In this document: piece after piece, positions 22,582-38,284 of the stretch | Layout of the letters: each line of letters starts with the position of its first letter | How positions within the stretch are numbered: position 1 is the stretch's first letter | DNA from: Flaccisagitta enflata | Taxonomy: Eukaryota; Chaetognatha; Sagittoidea; Aphragmophora | Length of the DNA stretch: 64,000 nucleotides | Assembly (NCBI GenBank): GCA_965153355.1 | Contig: OZ231126.1 | Coordinates: 90,768,001-90,832,000 of the forward strand | Direction of reading: 5' to 3' | Position numbers and translations under genes: made by a program | Notes under the pieces: generated by a model | Database searches by the model: none | What the model was told of the DNA's origin: nothing | The model's input: the letters and a program-made list of their open reading frames with translations, nothing else

Positions 22582-22735
22582 AAGAGAATTTTTTTTATTT
22601 GATTTGTAATGTCTAATAAAGCGATAACACTTTTTGTACAAAATTGTGCACATGGACATGATTTGCATCACAGCCACACACACACACACACACAAACAAA
22701 CATACACATACACACACACACACACGCGCACCCAC
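22528..22735. repeat. (GA)n and (CA)n microsatellites
   Basis: (GA)n at about 22530-22590 forms the CT-rich tract of the acceptor for the first visible alkaline phosphatase exon on the minus strand. (CA)n lies at 22674-22730. Confidence 0.9.
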
Positions 22736-22869
22736 ACCCAAACCTGAAAGACGTGAGAAGTATAGTTGTATTGAATCTTTTCTATATGGACTCCGGTGCT
22801 TCGTTTCTGCTTCCGTTCGAATCCGAAATTTCGTGATTTGCGTCTCATTATCGCGTGGTTTTCAATGTA

Positions 22870-24869
<2,000 letters not shown>

Positions 24870-24870
<1 letters not shown>

Positions 24871-25100
24871 AGCCCTAACCCTAACCCTCAAGCCCTAACC
24901 TTATTCCTAATCCTTACTCCAGCCCTAACCCTAAAACTAACCTCAGCCTTAACCCTAACCCTATAACTAACCCAGCCCTACCTTAACCTTAGACCTAAAA
25001 CTATCCCCAGCCATAAGCATAACCCCAACCCTGAACCAGCCCTAACCCTGACCAAGCCCTAACCCTAAAACTAACCAGAGCCCTAACCCTAACCCTGACC
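24870..25100 (+). repeat. Degenerate CCCTAA telomere-like block (interstitial)
   Basis: About 230 bp is rich in CCCTAACCCTAA with CCAG interruptions. This is the telomere hexamer of most animals, here interstitial and decayed. The hexamer appears in the opposite sense (TTAGGGTTAGGG) from about 25165 onward inside the satellite. Confidence 0.85.
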
Positions 25101-25104
25101 TTTG

Positions 25105-25922
25105 TGCTTGATTTTTTGTGTGTTTTGAGGTTTGATCAAAGATTAAGACAAGTTGAATTAACTATTAGGGTTAGGGCACCTTTTTTAGGGTTAGGGCTCC
25201 TTTTTTTTCTATAGCATGAGACTATCAGAAAGAGTAGACATGAACAGAGAGCTTGGCCTTATCTCTGTCTCAACAAATTGAATTCAATGTAAAGCTTACC
25301 CTACTTTGTATTCTGATTGTCTCTAAACATGATACCCCCCTTAAACTCAACCTACTCTTACTTACTTAGTTACTTACCTACTTACTAACTTACTCACTTG
25401 ATTTTTTGTGTGTTTTGAGGGGGTAACAAAGATTAGGACAAGTTGAATTACCTTCTAGGGTTAGGGTTCCTTTATTTTCTATAGCATGAGACTATCAGAG
25501 TGAGTAGACATGAACAGAGAGTTTGGCCTTGTCTCATAGATGTCTATTAACTATCCTCTTCATTATCTCTGTCTATTCACATTAAATGCAATGTTAAGCT
25601 AACCCTACTATTCATCTGATTGTCTCAAAACATGATACCCCCCTTAAACTCAACCTATTCTTATTTACTTACTTGATTTTTTGTCTGTTTTGAGGGGGTA
25701 ACAAAGATTAGGACAAGTTGAATCATCTTCTAGGGCTAGGATTCCTTTCTTTTCTATAGCATGAGTAGACATGAACAGAATGCATGGCCTTGTCTCTTGG
25801 ATGTCTATTAACTATCCTCTTCATTATCTCTGACTCTTCACATTGAATGCAATGTAAAGCTAACCCTACTTATCTATTCTGATTGTCTCAAAACATGATA
25901 CGCCCCTTAAACTCAACCTATT

Positions 25923-25977
<55 letters not shown>

Positions 25978-26578
25978 TCTTACTTTTTGAGGGGGTAACA
26001 AAGATTAGGACAAGTTGAATTACCTTCTAGGGTTAGGGTTTCTTTATTTTCTATAGCATGAGACTATTAGAGTGAGTAGACAAGAACAGAGAGCATGGCC
26101 TTGTCTCATGGATGTTTATCAACTATCCTCTTCATTATCTCTGTCTCTTCACATTGAATGCAATGTAAAGCTGACCCTACTTATCTATTCTGATTGTCTC
26201 GCAACATGATACCCCCCTTAAACTCAACCTCTTCTTACTTGCTGCCATGCTTACTTACTTGCCCACTTACTTAGATTTTATATCAAAATGAATATACCTT
26301 GATCTGAAAGCGCTGAAGACAAAAATAGTTTCAAAAATCAATTAGGACAAGTTGAATCATCTTCTAGGGTTAGGGTTCCTTTGTTTTCTATAGCATGAGA
26401 CTATCAGAATGAGTAGACATGAACAGAGAGCATGGCCTTGTCTCATGGATGTCTATTAACTATCCTCTTCATTATCTCTGTCTCTTCACATTGAATGCAA
26501 TGTAAAGCTAACCCTACTTATCTATTCTGATTGTCTCAAAACATGATACCCCCCTTAAACTCAACCTATTCTTACTTG

Positions 26579-26621
<43 letters not shown>

Positions 26622-26882
26622 GATTTTTTGTCTGTTTTGAGGGGGTAACAAAGATTAGGACAAGTTGAATCACCTTCTAGGGTTAGGGTTCCTTTATTTT
26701 CTATAGCATGAGACTATCAGAATGAGTAGACACAAACAGAGAGCATGGCTTTGTCTCATGGATGTCTATCAACTATCCTCTTCATTATCTCTGTCTCTTC
26801 ACATTGAATGCAATGTAAAGCTAGCCCTACTTATCTATTCTGATTGTCTCAAAACCTGATTCCCCCCTTAAACTCAACCTAT

Positions 26883-26938
<56 letters not shown>

Positions 26939-27207
26939 TTACTTACCTGATTTTTTGTGTGTTTTGAGGGGGTAACAAAGATTAGGACAAGTTGAATTAC
27001 CTTCTAGGGTTAGGGTTCCTTTATTTTCTATATCATGAGACTATCAGAAGGAGTAGACATGAACAGAGAGCATGGCCTTGTCTCAACGATGTCTTATAAC
27101 TATCCTCTTCATTATCTCTGTCTCTTCACATTGAATGGATTTTAGTTTAAACTCTATTCAAAGGATTTAGTTATGATTAAAGACAACATTAAGAGTCATT
27201 TGAAGAT

Positions 27208-27274
<67 letters not shown>

Positions 27275-28146
27275 GATTTTTTGTCTATTTTGAGGGGGTA
27301 ACAAAAATTAGGACAAGTTGAATCATCTTCTAGGGTTAGGGTTCCTTTGTTTTCTATAGCATGAGACTATCAGAATGAGTAGACACGAACAGAGAGCATG
27401 GCCTTGTCTCATGGATGTCTATTAACTATCCTCTTCATTATCTCTGTCTCTTCACATTGAATGCAATGTAAGGCTAACCCTACTTATTTATTCTGATTGT
27501 CTCAAAACATGATACCCCCCTTAAACTCAACCTATTCTTACTAACTTATTTACTTAGTTTCTTACTTACTTACTTGATTTTCTTGTCTGTTTTGAGGGGG
27601 TAACAAAGATTACGACAAGTTGAATCACCTTCTAGGGTTAGGGTTCCTTTATTTTCTATAGCATGAGACTATCAAAATGAGAAGACATGAACAGAGATCA
27701 TGGCCTTGTCTCATAGATGTCTATTAACTATCCTCTTCATTATCTCTGTCTCTTCACATTAAATGCAATGATAAGCTAACCCTACTTATCTATTCTGATT
27801 GTCTCAAAACATGATTCCCCCCTTAAACTCAACCTATTCTTACTTACTTACTTACTTTCTTACTTACTTGATCTTTTGTCTGTTTTGAGGGGGTAACAAA
27901 GATAAGGTACAGATAAATCACCTTCTAGGGTTAGGGTTCCTTTATTTTCTATAGCATGAGACTATCAAAATGAGTAGACATGAACAGAGAGCATGGCCTT
28001 GTCTCATGGATGTCTATTAACTCTCCCTTTCATTATCTCTGTCTCTTCACATTAAATGCAATGTAAAGCTAACCCTACTTATCTATTCTGATTGTCTTAA
28101 AACATGATACCCCCCTCAAACTCAACTTATTCTTATTTACTTACTC

Positions 28147-28178
<32 letters not shown>

Positions 28179-28439
28179 TATTTTTTGTCTGTTTTGAGGG
28201 GGTAACAAAGATTAGGACAAGTTGAATCACCTTCTAGGGTTAGGGTTCCTTTATTTTCTATAGCATGAGACTATCAGAATGAGTAGACACAAACAGAGAG
28301 CATGGCTTTGTCTCATGGATGTCTATCAACTATCCTCTTCATTATCTCTGTCTCTTCACATTGAATGCAATGTAAAGCTAGCCCTACTTATCTATTCTGA
28401 TTGTCTCAAAACCTGATTCCCCCCTTAAACTCAACCTAT

Positions 28440-28488
<49 letters not shown>

Positions 28489-29366
28489 ATTCCTTACTGA
28501 TTTTTGTGTTTTGAGGGTAACAAAGATTAGGACAGTTGAATTGTGTCTACAAGGTTAGTTTCCTTTATTTTCTATATCTTGAGACTATCAGGAAAAGGAG
28601 TAGACATGAACAGAGAGCATGGCCTTGTCTCAACGATGTCTTATAACTATCCTCTTTATTATCTCTGTCTCTTCACATTGAATGCATTGTAAAGCTAACC
28701 CTACTTATCTATTCTGATTGTCTCAAAACATGATACCCCCCTTAAACTCAACTTAGCCCGCTTGCTTGTTGCTTACTTGCCCCTTGCCTCACTTACTCGA
28801 TTTTGTCTATTTTGAGGGGTAACAAAGATTAGGACAAGTTGAATCATCTTCTAGGTTAGGGTTAGGGTTCCTTTATTTTCTATAGCATGAGACTATCAGA
28901 ATGAGTAGACACGAACAGAGAGCATGGCTTTGTCTCATGGATGTCTATTAACTATCATCTTCATTATCTCTGTCTCTTCACATTGAATGCGATGTAAGGC
29001 TAACCCTACTTATCTATTCTGATTGTCTCAAAACATGATACACCCCTTAAACTCAACCTATTCTTACTTACTTACCTTGCTACTTACTTACTTGATTTTT
29101 GCGTGTTTTGAGGGGGTAACAAAGATTAGGACAAGTTGAATTACCTTCTTGGGTTAGGGTTACTTTATTTTCTATAGCATGATATTATCAGAATGAGTAC
29201 ACATGAACAGAGAGTATGGCCTTGTCTCATGGATGTCTAATAACTATCCTCTTTTCATTATCTCTGTCTCTTCACGTAAATGCAATGTAAACCTAACCCT
29301 ACTTACTCCATGCGTTGTCTTAGGCAGTACCCCCCTCAAACTCAACTTATTCTTATTTACTTACTC

Positions 29367-29410
<44 letters not shown>

Positions 29411-31370
29411 TATTTTTTGTCTGTTTTGAGGGGGTAACAAAGATTAGGACAAGTTGAATCACCTTCTAGGGTTAGGGTTCCTTTATTTTCTATAGCATGA
29501 GACTATCAGAATGAGTAGACACAAACAGAGAGCATGGCTTTGTCTCATGGATGTCTATCAACTATCCTCTTCATTATCTCTGTCTCTTCACATTGAATGC
29601 AATGTAAAGCTAGCCCTACTTATCTATTCTGATTGTCTCAAAACCTGATTCCCCCCTTAAACTCAACCTATTTTTACTTACTTACTTACTTGCTTACTCC
29701 CTTACTTGATTTTTTGTCTACTTTGAGGGGGTAACATAGATTTTGACTAGTTGTATCACCTTCTAGGGTTAGGGTTCAAAGATTAGGACAAGTTGAATTA
29801 CCTTCTAGGGTTAGGGATCCTTTATTTTCTATATCATGAGACTATCAGAAGGAGTAGACATGAACAGAGAGCATGGCCTTGTCTCAACGAGTCCTTATAA
29901 CTATCCTCTTTATTCTTCTCTGTCTTCATTATGAATGCATTGTAAACTAACCCTACTTATCTATTCTGATTGTCTTAAAACATGATACCCCCCTTAAACT
30001 CAACCTATTCTTACTTGCTTACTTACTTACTTACTTACTTACTCACTTACTTGATTTTTTGTCTATTTTGAGGGGGTAACAAAGATTAGGACAAGTTGAA
30101 TCATCTTCTAGGGTTAGGGTTCCTTTGTTTTCTATAGCATGAGACTATCAGAATGAGTAGACACGAACAGAGAGCATGGCCTTGTCTCATGGATGTCTAT
30201 TAACTATCCTCTTCATTATCTCTGTCTCTTCACATTGAATGCAATGTAAGGCTAACCCTACTTATCTATTCTGATTTGTCTCAAAACATGATATTTTGCT
30301 AAATAACCTATTCTTACTTACTTACTTACTTGCTTTCTTACTTACTTGATTTTTTTTGTGTTTGAAGAGGGTAACAAAAGATTGGGACAAGATTGAATGC
30401 CTTCTAGATTCGGTTTCCTTCTGTTTTCTATGGCATGAGACTATCAAAATGTGAAGACATGAACAGAGATCATGGCCTTGTCTCATAGATGTCTATTAAC
30501 TATCCTTTTCATTATCTCTGTCTCTTCACATTAAATGCAATGATAAGCTAACCCTACTTATCTATTCTGATTGTCTCAAAACATGATTCCCCCCTTAAAC
30601 TCAACCTATTCTTACTTACTTACTTACTTTCTTACTTACTTGATTTTTTTGTGGGGGTAGCAAAAAGGAGTTAGGACAAGTTGAATTACCTTCTAGGGTT
30701 AGGGTTCCTTTCTTCTACATAGCATGAGACTATCAAAATGAGTAAGAGACGTGAACAGAAGCATATGTTGTCTCATGGATGTCTATTAACTCTCCTTTCA
30801 TTATCTCTGTCTCTTCATTCGTGATAGCAAACTAATACTTTATCTATTCTGAGTTGTCTTAAAACACAGTACCCCTTAAACTCAACCTGCTCTTAGCACT
30901 TACTTGCTTGCTTGCACTTGCTTACTTACTTGATTTTTTGTGTGTTTTGAGGGAGTAACAAAGATTAGGACAAGTTGAATTACCTTCTAGGGTTAGGGTT
31001 CCTTTATTTTCTATAGCATGAGACTATCAAAATGAGTAGACATGAACAGAGAGCATGGCCTTGTCTCAAGGATGTTCGAAGTCAGCTGTCTTCTTCATTA
31101 TCATCTGTCTCTTCATATTGAATTCAATGTAAACCTAACCCTACCTATCTATTCTGATTGTCTCCAAACATGATTCCCCCATGAAACTCAGCCTACTCTT
31201 ACTTACTTACCAACTTAATTACTTGATTTTTTGTGTGTTTTGAGGGGGTAACAAAGATTGAAACAATCTGAATTACCTTCTAGGGTTAGGGTTACTTTTT
31301 TTTTTATAGCATGAGACTATCAGAATGAGTACACATGAACAGAGAGCATGGCCTTGTCTCATACCTTCTC
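25105..31370 (+). repeat. Satellite array, about 305-bp unit, 21 copies, with telomere-like box
   Basis: The unit runs: GATTTTTTGTGTGTTTTGAGG, GTAACAAAGATTAGGACAAG, CTAGGGTTAGGGTTCC, TAGCATGAGACTATCAGAAT, GAGCATGGCCTTGTCTCATG, GCTAACCCTAC, CAAAACATGATACCCCCCTT, then a variable (CTTA)n run. I count the GCATGAGACTATC box or a variant 21 times, from about 25204 to about 31303, a mean spacing near 305 bp. Length variation is mostly in the (CTTA)n part. One unit (about 27128-27205) has an unrelated replacement. No genes are present. Confidence 0.95.
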
Positions 31371-31408
31371 TCCATCCTTCATTCAGGCTGTCCCATTCAG
31401 TTTGTCTC

Positions 31409-31473
<65 letters not shown>

Positions 31474-33345
31474 GAGAGAGTAAACCCTTCACTGTCTCAT
31501 TTGATACTTCTTTTCACCCTGTCTCTTTTATCACTCTTATTCGATCTGTCCCAATGACTTGGTTTTCAACTTTCTCTTTGCAGTACCACATTTCTATTAC
31601 CTTAAAACTGTCTCAAGCATACCTTCTCTTCTTTCCTTCATCCAGGCAGTCCCAATTAGTTAATTTCATTTTTCATGTCGCATTCACTACATCTCATTGA
31701 GAGAGAGACATCTACCAAGAGACAGAGAAAATGGCATGTTAAGCATGTTAACACTGTCTAAAGCATACCTTCTCTTTTATCCTTCATTCCAGCAGTCCCA
31801 TTCAGTTAGTCTCATTTTCCATGTCACACTCACTATGTCTCATTGAGAGAGAGACATCTATCAAGAGACAGAGAAAATGGCATGTTAAGCATGTTAACAC
31901 TGTCTAAAGCATACCTTCTCCTATTTCCTTCATTCCTGCAGTCCCATTCGGTTAGTCTCATTTTCCATGTCACATTCACTATGTCTCATTGAGAGAGAGA
32001 CATCTACCAAGAGACAGAGAAAATGGCATGTTAAGCATGTTAACACTGTCTCAAGCATACCTTCTCTTCTTTCCTTTATTCAGGCAGTCCCATTCAGTTA
32101 GTTTCATTTTCCATGTCACATTCACTATGTCTCATTGAGAGAAGTGACATCTACGAAGATAGAAAGATAAGTAATTAGCAATCTGGCGTATACTCTCTTA
32201 TACCATACGTTCCTGCAGTCCCATTAGATTTTGATTTCATTTTCCATGTCCCATTCACTATGTCTCATTGAGAGAGAGACATCTATCAAGAGACAGAGAA
32301 AATGGCATGTTAAGCATGTTAACACTGTCTCAAGCATACCCTCTCTTCTTTCCTTCGTTCCTGCAGTCCCATTCAGTTAGTTTCATTTTCCATGTCGCAT
32401 TCACTATGTCTCATTGAGAGAGAGACATCTTCCAAGAGACAGAGAAAATGGCATGTTAAGCATGTTAATACTGTCTCAAGCATAGCTTCTCTTCTATCCT
32501 TCATTCAGGTAGTCCCATTCATTTAGTTTTATTTTCCATGTTGCATTCACTATGTCTCATTGAGAGAGAGTCATCTACCAAGAGACAGAGAAAATGGCAC
32601 GTTAAGCATGTTAAAACTGTCTCAAGCATACCTTCTCTTTCATCCTTCATTCCGGCAGTCCCATTCAGTTAGTCTCATTTTCCATGTCACATTCACTATG
32701 TCTCATTGAGAGAGAGACATCTTCAGGACAGAGAAAATGGCATGTTAAGCATGTTAACACTGTCTCAAGCATACCTTCTCTTTCATCCTTCATTCAGGCA
32801 GTCCCATTCAGTTAGTCTCATTTTCCATGTCACATTCACTATGTCTCATTGAGAGAGAGACATCTTCCAAGAGACAGAGAAAATGGCATGTTAAGCATGT
32901 TAATACTGTCTCAAGCATAGCTTCTCTTCTATCCTTCATTCAGGCAGTCCCATTCAATTAGTTTCATTTTCCATGTCGCATTCACTATGTCTCATTGAGA
33001 GAGAGTCATCTACCAAGAGACAGAGAAAATGGCATGTTAAGCATGTTAAAACTGTCTCAAGCATACCTTCTCTTCTATCCTTCATTCCTGCAGTCCCATT
33101 CGATTAGTCTCATTTTCCATGTCACATTCACTATGTCTCATTGAGAGAGAGACATCTACCAAGAGACAGAGAAAATGGCATGTTAAGCATATTAACACTG
33201 TCTCAAGCATACCTTCTCTTCCATCCTTCATTCAGGTGGTCCCATTCAGTTTGTGTCATTTCCCATGTTGCATTCATTATGTCTTATTGAGAGAGAGACA
33301 TCTACCAAGAGACAGAGTAAATGGCATGTTAAGCAGTTGAGACTC
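31370..33345 (+). repeat. Satellite array, about 146-bp unit, 12 to 13 copies
   Basis: The unit contains TGTCTCATTGAGAGAGAGACATCTACC, AGACAGAGAAAATGGCATGTTAAG, CATGTTAACACTGTCTCAAG, CATACCTTCTCTTC, CATTCAGGCAGTCCCATTCAG and TTTTCCATGTCACATTCACT. ACATCT or TCATCT recurs at about 31706, 31852, 31998, 32146, 32277, 32424, 32570, 32718, 32850, 33006, 33149 and 33297. The first unit has its GAGAGA expanded to a long (GA)n at 31408-31470. The array abuts the 305-bp satellite directly. Confidence 0.95.
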
Positions 33346-33764
33346 TATGAATGACAGTGGGTACGAGATATGATGAGTGACAAGACGGAACAAGAAAGTG
33401 AGACAGAGTAAATAACCCTGACAAAACGAGACTGGTTGAATACGAGTTTATTTCTGAGACTGATGAAATTGGTCGTCATAGAGCTACACAGCAATCAACT
33501 GTACTCTGCTCTATGATGAGAAGGGGGTGAGACACAACAAATACGCAACGGGATGGGACGCAAAGAATACACAATCTCGGACTTAAAAAAAAAACACTCT
33601 TTTGCTGATTCCACTGAATGGGAAAACTAAAATCGTTAATGCCATACGGATTAGACATCCAGCGGCAGACATTTTTTGAACAGAATTCTTTTCCAACTTT
33701 GTCGACGTTTTTGTGCGGTACCTTGTAGATTGTACAAACTAAGGTGTATGTACACTGTCTTTTT
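33346..33764. other. Intergenic, GAGAC-rich then nothing recognised
   Basis: Scattered GAGAC words continue for about 130 bp past the satellite. The remainder shows no feature. Confidence 0.4.
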
Positions 33765-33860
33765 AGTCGCGGACACGCGACTCTAGAACTTGCCCTATTT
33801 ATCTGTCAGGCACATTCTTGATTATCATAGTTTTTTGCTCCTGCCCACCGGTCCGCGACT
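33765..33860. mobile_element. Short TIR element with AGTCGCGGAC ends
   Basis: The 10-bp inverted ends AGTCGCGGAC and GTCCGCGACT, the ACGCGACTCTA start and the TGCCCACCG box before the right end identify it with the element at 6008-6149. This is a shorter 96-bp copy. Confidence 0.7.
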
Positions 33861-33884
33861 GAGGGGGAGTGTAAACGGCCTTGT

Positions 33885-33885
33885 T

Positions 33886-33975
<90 letters not shown>

Positions 33976-33995
33976 TTCTCTCTTTCTCTCTCTCC
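33885..33995 (+). repeat. (CT)n microsatellite
   Basis: A long pure (CT)n tract ends in CTTTCTCT variants directly beside the TIR element. Confidence 0.95.
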
Positions 33996-34748
33996 CTCCC
34001 GTTGCCTACTGAGCGATGGCGATTTCTGTAACGTCAAGAGACGAATGTCGAGTCTGCCTTTGCCGTGTCCGCCATCGTTGAGTAAGTGTTCGCCACGATC
34101 ATCTCTTCCACTATGCACTATCAAATTAGCCGCGTTTGTTGTAAATGTTATTAATCCCAAAAATGGCGAAAAAAAAAAATAAAGTTAAAAAAAAGAAGCA
34201 GAAAAAATTGTTGACGTTAAAAGGAAAAGGGATAACTTAGATAGGTAAATGCAAAATCCTCTTCCATGATTTAAAACAACGGCCAAATAAAACGAGAAAT
34301 TTCTCTTGCATCGAGCATTGACTAAGCCTGGAACAATTTTATGAAGAACGCGATGCACATGGTCAAAACTTTGGGGCAATTTAGAGCATGTTCCTGTTGT
34401 CGGAGCGGGGGGAAATTTTATGTGCGCGCGAATTGGAATGACAGGAACTGAAAACAGCACTTTTTGAAAATGCAAAAAAAATTAACACGAGTCCATGGTA
34501 GGTGACCCTACTGGGTCCGGTATACATGCCAGCACAGTTACATCGGTATCTAAGAGGTTTGAATTGAACCGGTCACGTCCCTTAAAGCGCCCCAAAAGTT
34601 AACCCACGACTTCACCAAAGTAACCATCGCAGAGGCTTGTTGAAAAAATGTTCCAGGCAAAATTTCAGACCACTCTGGCGACGGGAACCTTTGTTAGGAG
34701 AAGTTTGAAGCATTTTAAGAAGTAATAAGTATGGTACCTCTCATTTTT

Positions 34749-34881
34749 AGTCGCGGACACGCGACTCTACACCTTGCTGTGTCGGTCGGTAGGTTGGTAG
34801 GTTGGTCGGTCCATCGGTCTGTCACATTTTTGAATTCCGAGCGGTTTTCGCATTACTGCTCCTGCCCAACCGTCCGCGACT
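34749..34881. mobile_element. Short TIR element with AGTCGCGGAC ends and GGTCGGT run
   Basis: 133 bp lie between AGTCGCGGAC and GTCCGCGACT. The inside has ACGCGACTCTACACC, a TCGGTCGGTAGG run and GCTCCTGCCCAACC. As at 6150-6175, the right end is followed by GGATTGCCGTGTATCCGGCCTTG, so the conserved unit may extend beyond the TIR. Confidence 0.72.
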
Positions 34882-34909
34882 GGATTGCCGTGTATCCGGC
34901 CTTGTTTTT

Positions 34910-35865
34910 ATCCCAAACAATTTTTTTTCCACTTATCAAACTTTTTTGATCCATTATGCACCTAATACATACACAGGCGCATGCACACACACTCCAGAAA
35001 ATTAAAACATCGTGTCAATTTATGAAATGATTTTTTCCTACTATTGGTTATCACCGAAATTGAATTAAGCTCCTAACAATGATTCCTGTCATCAAAATCG
35101 CCTGAAATTTTGAGAAAGTTTTCCACATAGGTTAAATTGGTGAGGTTGGGGGCGCTCTGTGTGACGTATTCTTCACTCAGACACTTCCCATACGACGCAG
35201 TATAAGGTAAATAGAAAAAGTGAAGTAGGTCTTTCAAATTATTTGTTCAGTATGAGGGTGCAATAAACTGGAAATGATTAAAACAAATAATTGCCTTCAG
35301 TAATTTTTTGAGAAATATGAAAAAGATATAATTTCAGGTCCTAATTACGCATCAGTCAGATACTGGGTCTGCGGAATTAGTACGGCCTTGAGCCCTCTTT
35401 CATACACGATGCTTTTCCTTACACTTGTTTAACTATGGGAATGAAAAAAAATGAACAACTTGTTTTGTTTATTTCCGCAACGTCTTTTTTGATAATTTCA
35501 GTCGTAAAGTTTTCTCAATATTTCAACAAAAAATTGCTACAGACACTTGAGCGAATTAAAAAGCTTCGAATTTTCTTTTAAATGGCGCCATGAACGAATA
35601 TTTCACTCAAAGCGTTTCATTTCTATGTTAAGACAACGAAAAGCATGAAAATCCTGTTGTGAATTTTCAAGTTAATGACTGCCTGTTTTCATCCTAATGC
35701 TATTTCTGAACGGATAAAGCTAGGAAAATCTCATTTGAAAGATCTTCCGCAGAGCTTCAAAATGGTTACAGATTTTGCTACGTTTCTTTTATATCTTGGG
35801 TGTAACGCAAAGACAAACATGTAGTTTTTTAACTTATACACTTGCTCATACAGTCGATGTCTTCT
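34910..35865. other. Intergenic, A/T-rich, no feature recognised
   Basis: Neither strand shows coding, RNA or clear repeat structure here. Confidence 0.4.
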
Positions 35866-35869
35866 AGAC

Positions 35870-36380
35870 TTGGAAATACGGGGAATTCATTACAGGAAGA
35901 CAAATAAACTTAAGAGACTGATATTTGAAATATAAACTAAACAAAAGATGCTTTGTGGCTATGAGTGTTGATTGTATGAAACACATGTTGCCTTATTCCA
36001 CTTTAATTATAATATTTTATGAAGAACTTTTTGAGGGCATTGTTTAAAATAAGATTTCTAAACTTCATTATGTTTATAGAATATCGCTCATTTGCATTAT
36101 ACAAGGGAGCATCTGGGCTGTCACATAGTTCGCTCTAGCAACGGCTAAATAAGCAACATTCTTACGGAACATTGTTAACAGGAAAGTTGCCTTAAATTTT
36201 ATTCTAAACAATGTTCTCAAAAAATTTCTCAAAATATTAGTACTTTAGATAGACTTCATGTCTGTTCCTGGCAACCAATATCCATGGGCGTGTAAAATAT
36301 CCTTTTTATTGTTCATATTCAGTATCAATCTCTTAAGTATATTTGTCTTCCTGCCATGAATTCCCCCGTATTTCCAAAAA
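35870..36380. mobile_element. Foldback/MITE-like element, member 2
   Basis: GGAAATACGGGGAATTCATTACAGGAAG and CAAATAAACTTAAGAGACTG at the left are mirrored at the right by CTCTTAAGTATATTTGTCTTCC and ATGAATTCCCCCGTATTTCC. The centre TCTAGCAACGGCTAAATAAG and TTCTTACGGAACATTG matches the element at 12895-13350. Nearly the whole unit is self-complementary. Confidence 0.7.
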
Positions 36381-37560
36381 ATGAGGTATGCAGTCAAGCT
36401 GATTGTTTTCTCAGGTAAGCTTTTTGTTTGTCAGTATCAAAGGATAGTTGTGAGCAATCCGGAGTAAACACCATTGAAAGCTTGCAAGGCTTTCATCATT
36501 TGTATATTAAGGTATTCTGGCCTCCTTTTTTAAAGGCAATGTTGTTTCAATTTTCATCAGCATTCATCAACAACAATAGTAATTTACTACAATCAAACAA
36601 GACACGATAACATCAATTCGGTGGCAACCCTGAGCAACCCCCGGAGTTGAATCTAGCCGTTTTATACTACCGATTAGCGATTATGTACCCAGAGTAATCC
36701 CTACCAATTGCTATCGGAAACGATGAATACACAAAGAACCAACAATGGACCTCACTAACCATTGACTCCGTCTTAACTTGGCAGACGAGGCACCACAAGC
36801 ACCCATTGCGCGACTCCTCCAATTTCGGTATTTCCATTGTGAAGAGAGATTCGCAGGGGTTTCTAGAGTGGCTATGACGACCATCCGATGTTGGACTATG
36901 TACTAAGGCCTTTCATCTCCGCAAGGTTGTCGTCCGATTCCAATTCAATACACTAACATTCAAAGCATGCGGCTGGGTCCGTGCTTTTGCGAACGGCGAT
37001 CAATTATTGAAGAAGATCAATGCGGCAAAAAAGTCATACTGTTTCATTGCATTGCCCTAGCCACCGACACTAGTTGGGGGAACATCGGAGTAGAGCTGTT
37101 AAGTCCCATGAAAACCTGGCATTCCTTTCCAATCGACACGATAAGAATGAAACCATCATTCATGCATCCTAATTTTCTACATCATTCACTGAGGAAATTC
37201 ATAACTCAAGCGATCCTGAGCCTCGGCTCTCGCAATTGGGAGTGTCCTCCCCAAAAAAAACAGATTTGTCTGATTGGAGAGAAATATACATGGCGGACTG
37301 GCATGGCCTGCCTGAGTACGAGCACGACCACGAGAATTTGTTCTAGCTCAATCGCTTATTGGCAGATCCCCGGTACCTGGATCAGTTTATACACCAGCTT
37401 ATAGCATTGGATAATTCGTTAGACTGAGGTTATTAATCGGGCCTCAAAGCTTCGTTGTGACTATGAGTAATCGCGACAAGGGTAGATTACGGATCAAGTG
37501 GATAGCCAATCAGTTCTCGGACGTCAATATAATTACACTTTCTTTTAAAAGAACCTACTT
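36381..37560. other. Degenerate, unidentified sequence with a copy of the AAAGGATAGTTGTGA repeat
   Basis: The AAAGGATAGTTGTGAGCAATCCGGAGTAAACACC piece at 36438 is nearly the same as 38686 and related to the 560-bp tandem repeat. An open frame at 36967-37404 (145 codons) shows no motif I recognise; neighbouring frames have stops. It may be worn retroelement sequence, but nothing in it proves this. Confidence 0.35.
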
Positions 37561-37960
37561 TATAAGAATATCAAAGCTTTAAATGGCCTCAAAATTAAGA
37601 ACATTTTAAGAACATACAAAAGCTTCAAATCTTGAGAAAAAATTTTTTTTTAAAGTAACATTAAAAGAACATTAACAAAACACTAATATTTTTGTATAAT
37701 TAAGCTAAAATTTTTTAATTTGTAACATAAAAACCAAGAAAATATCCCCAGACATTAATGTTTAGCATTTGTTTTAAAAGTATTCAAAAGAAATATACTT
37801 AATCAAATAATAGCATATTATAAGGTTTCTTATAGTTTATATAGTACTTTGAATTAAGAACGCTCTAAAAACATTGAAGGTTTCATTTGGCCTTGAAAAT
37901 AAGAACAAAGCCTTTGGAAAAAAAAATGACGTTCTTATAAAAAAAAAGTGTATACCGCGA
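37560..37960. repeat. Dispersed A/T-rich repeat, third copy
   Basis: AATGGCCTCAAAATTAAGAACATTTTAAGAACATAC through GACGTTCTTATAAAAAAAAG corresponds to 8200-8640 and 43205-43625 with more substitutions, placing a copy outside the duplication. Confidence 0.65.
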
Positions 37961-38284
37961 TGGCTATCATTCACAACGACTGCAAAACCTTTGTTACCAC
38001 TTTAACTTAAAGTTTTAGAATCTGTCCTCTACAGTTACATATCTTACCGAGGATATCTATCTTAGCCATCTCCTTTTTCTTGATTCGTAATTAAATAACA
38101 ATCAATGGAAGCGTCAAATACCATGTACCACTTCTCGTTTTTTAAAAACATTCAGATCGCTTAAGAAGAGATCTAGAAAAGTCCTAACCACGTATCAAGA
38201 GTCGTCCGACCGACCTGCGGACGGAATGTCAAGCCCGAAGACGTCAGTAACTCGGTGCTTATCTTGATGGCATTGCAGTAGAGT

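Noticed and set aside
36967-37404. 145-codon frame suspected to be a retroelement RNase H or integrase piece
   Set aside because: Only a vague resemblance (ATDTSWGNIGVELLS); no catalytic set could be traced and adjacent frames carry stops.
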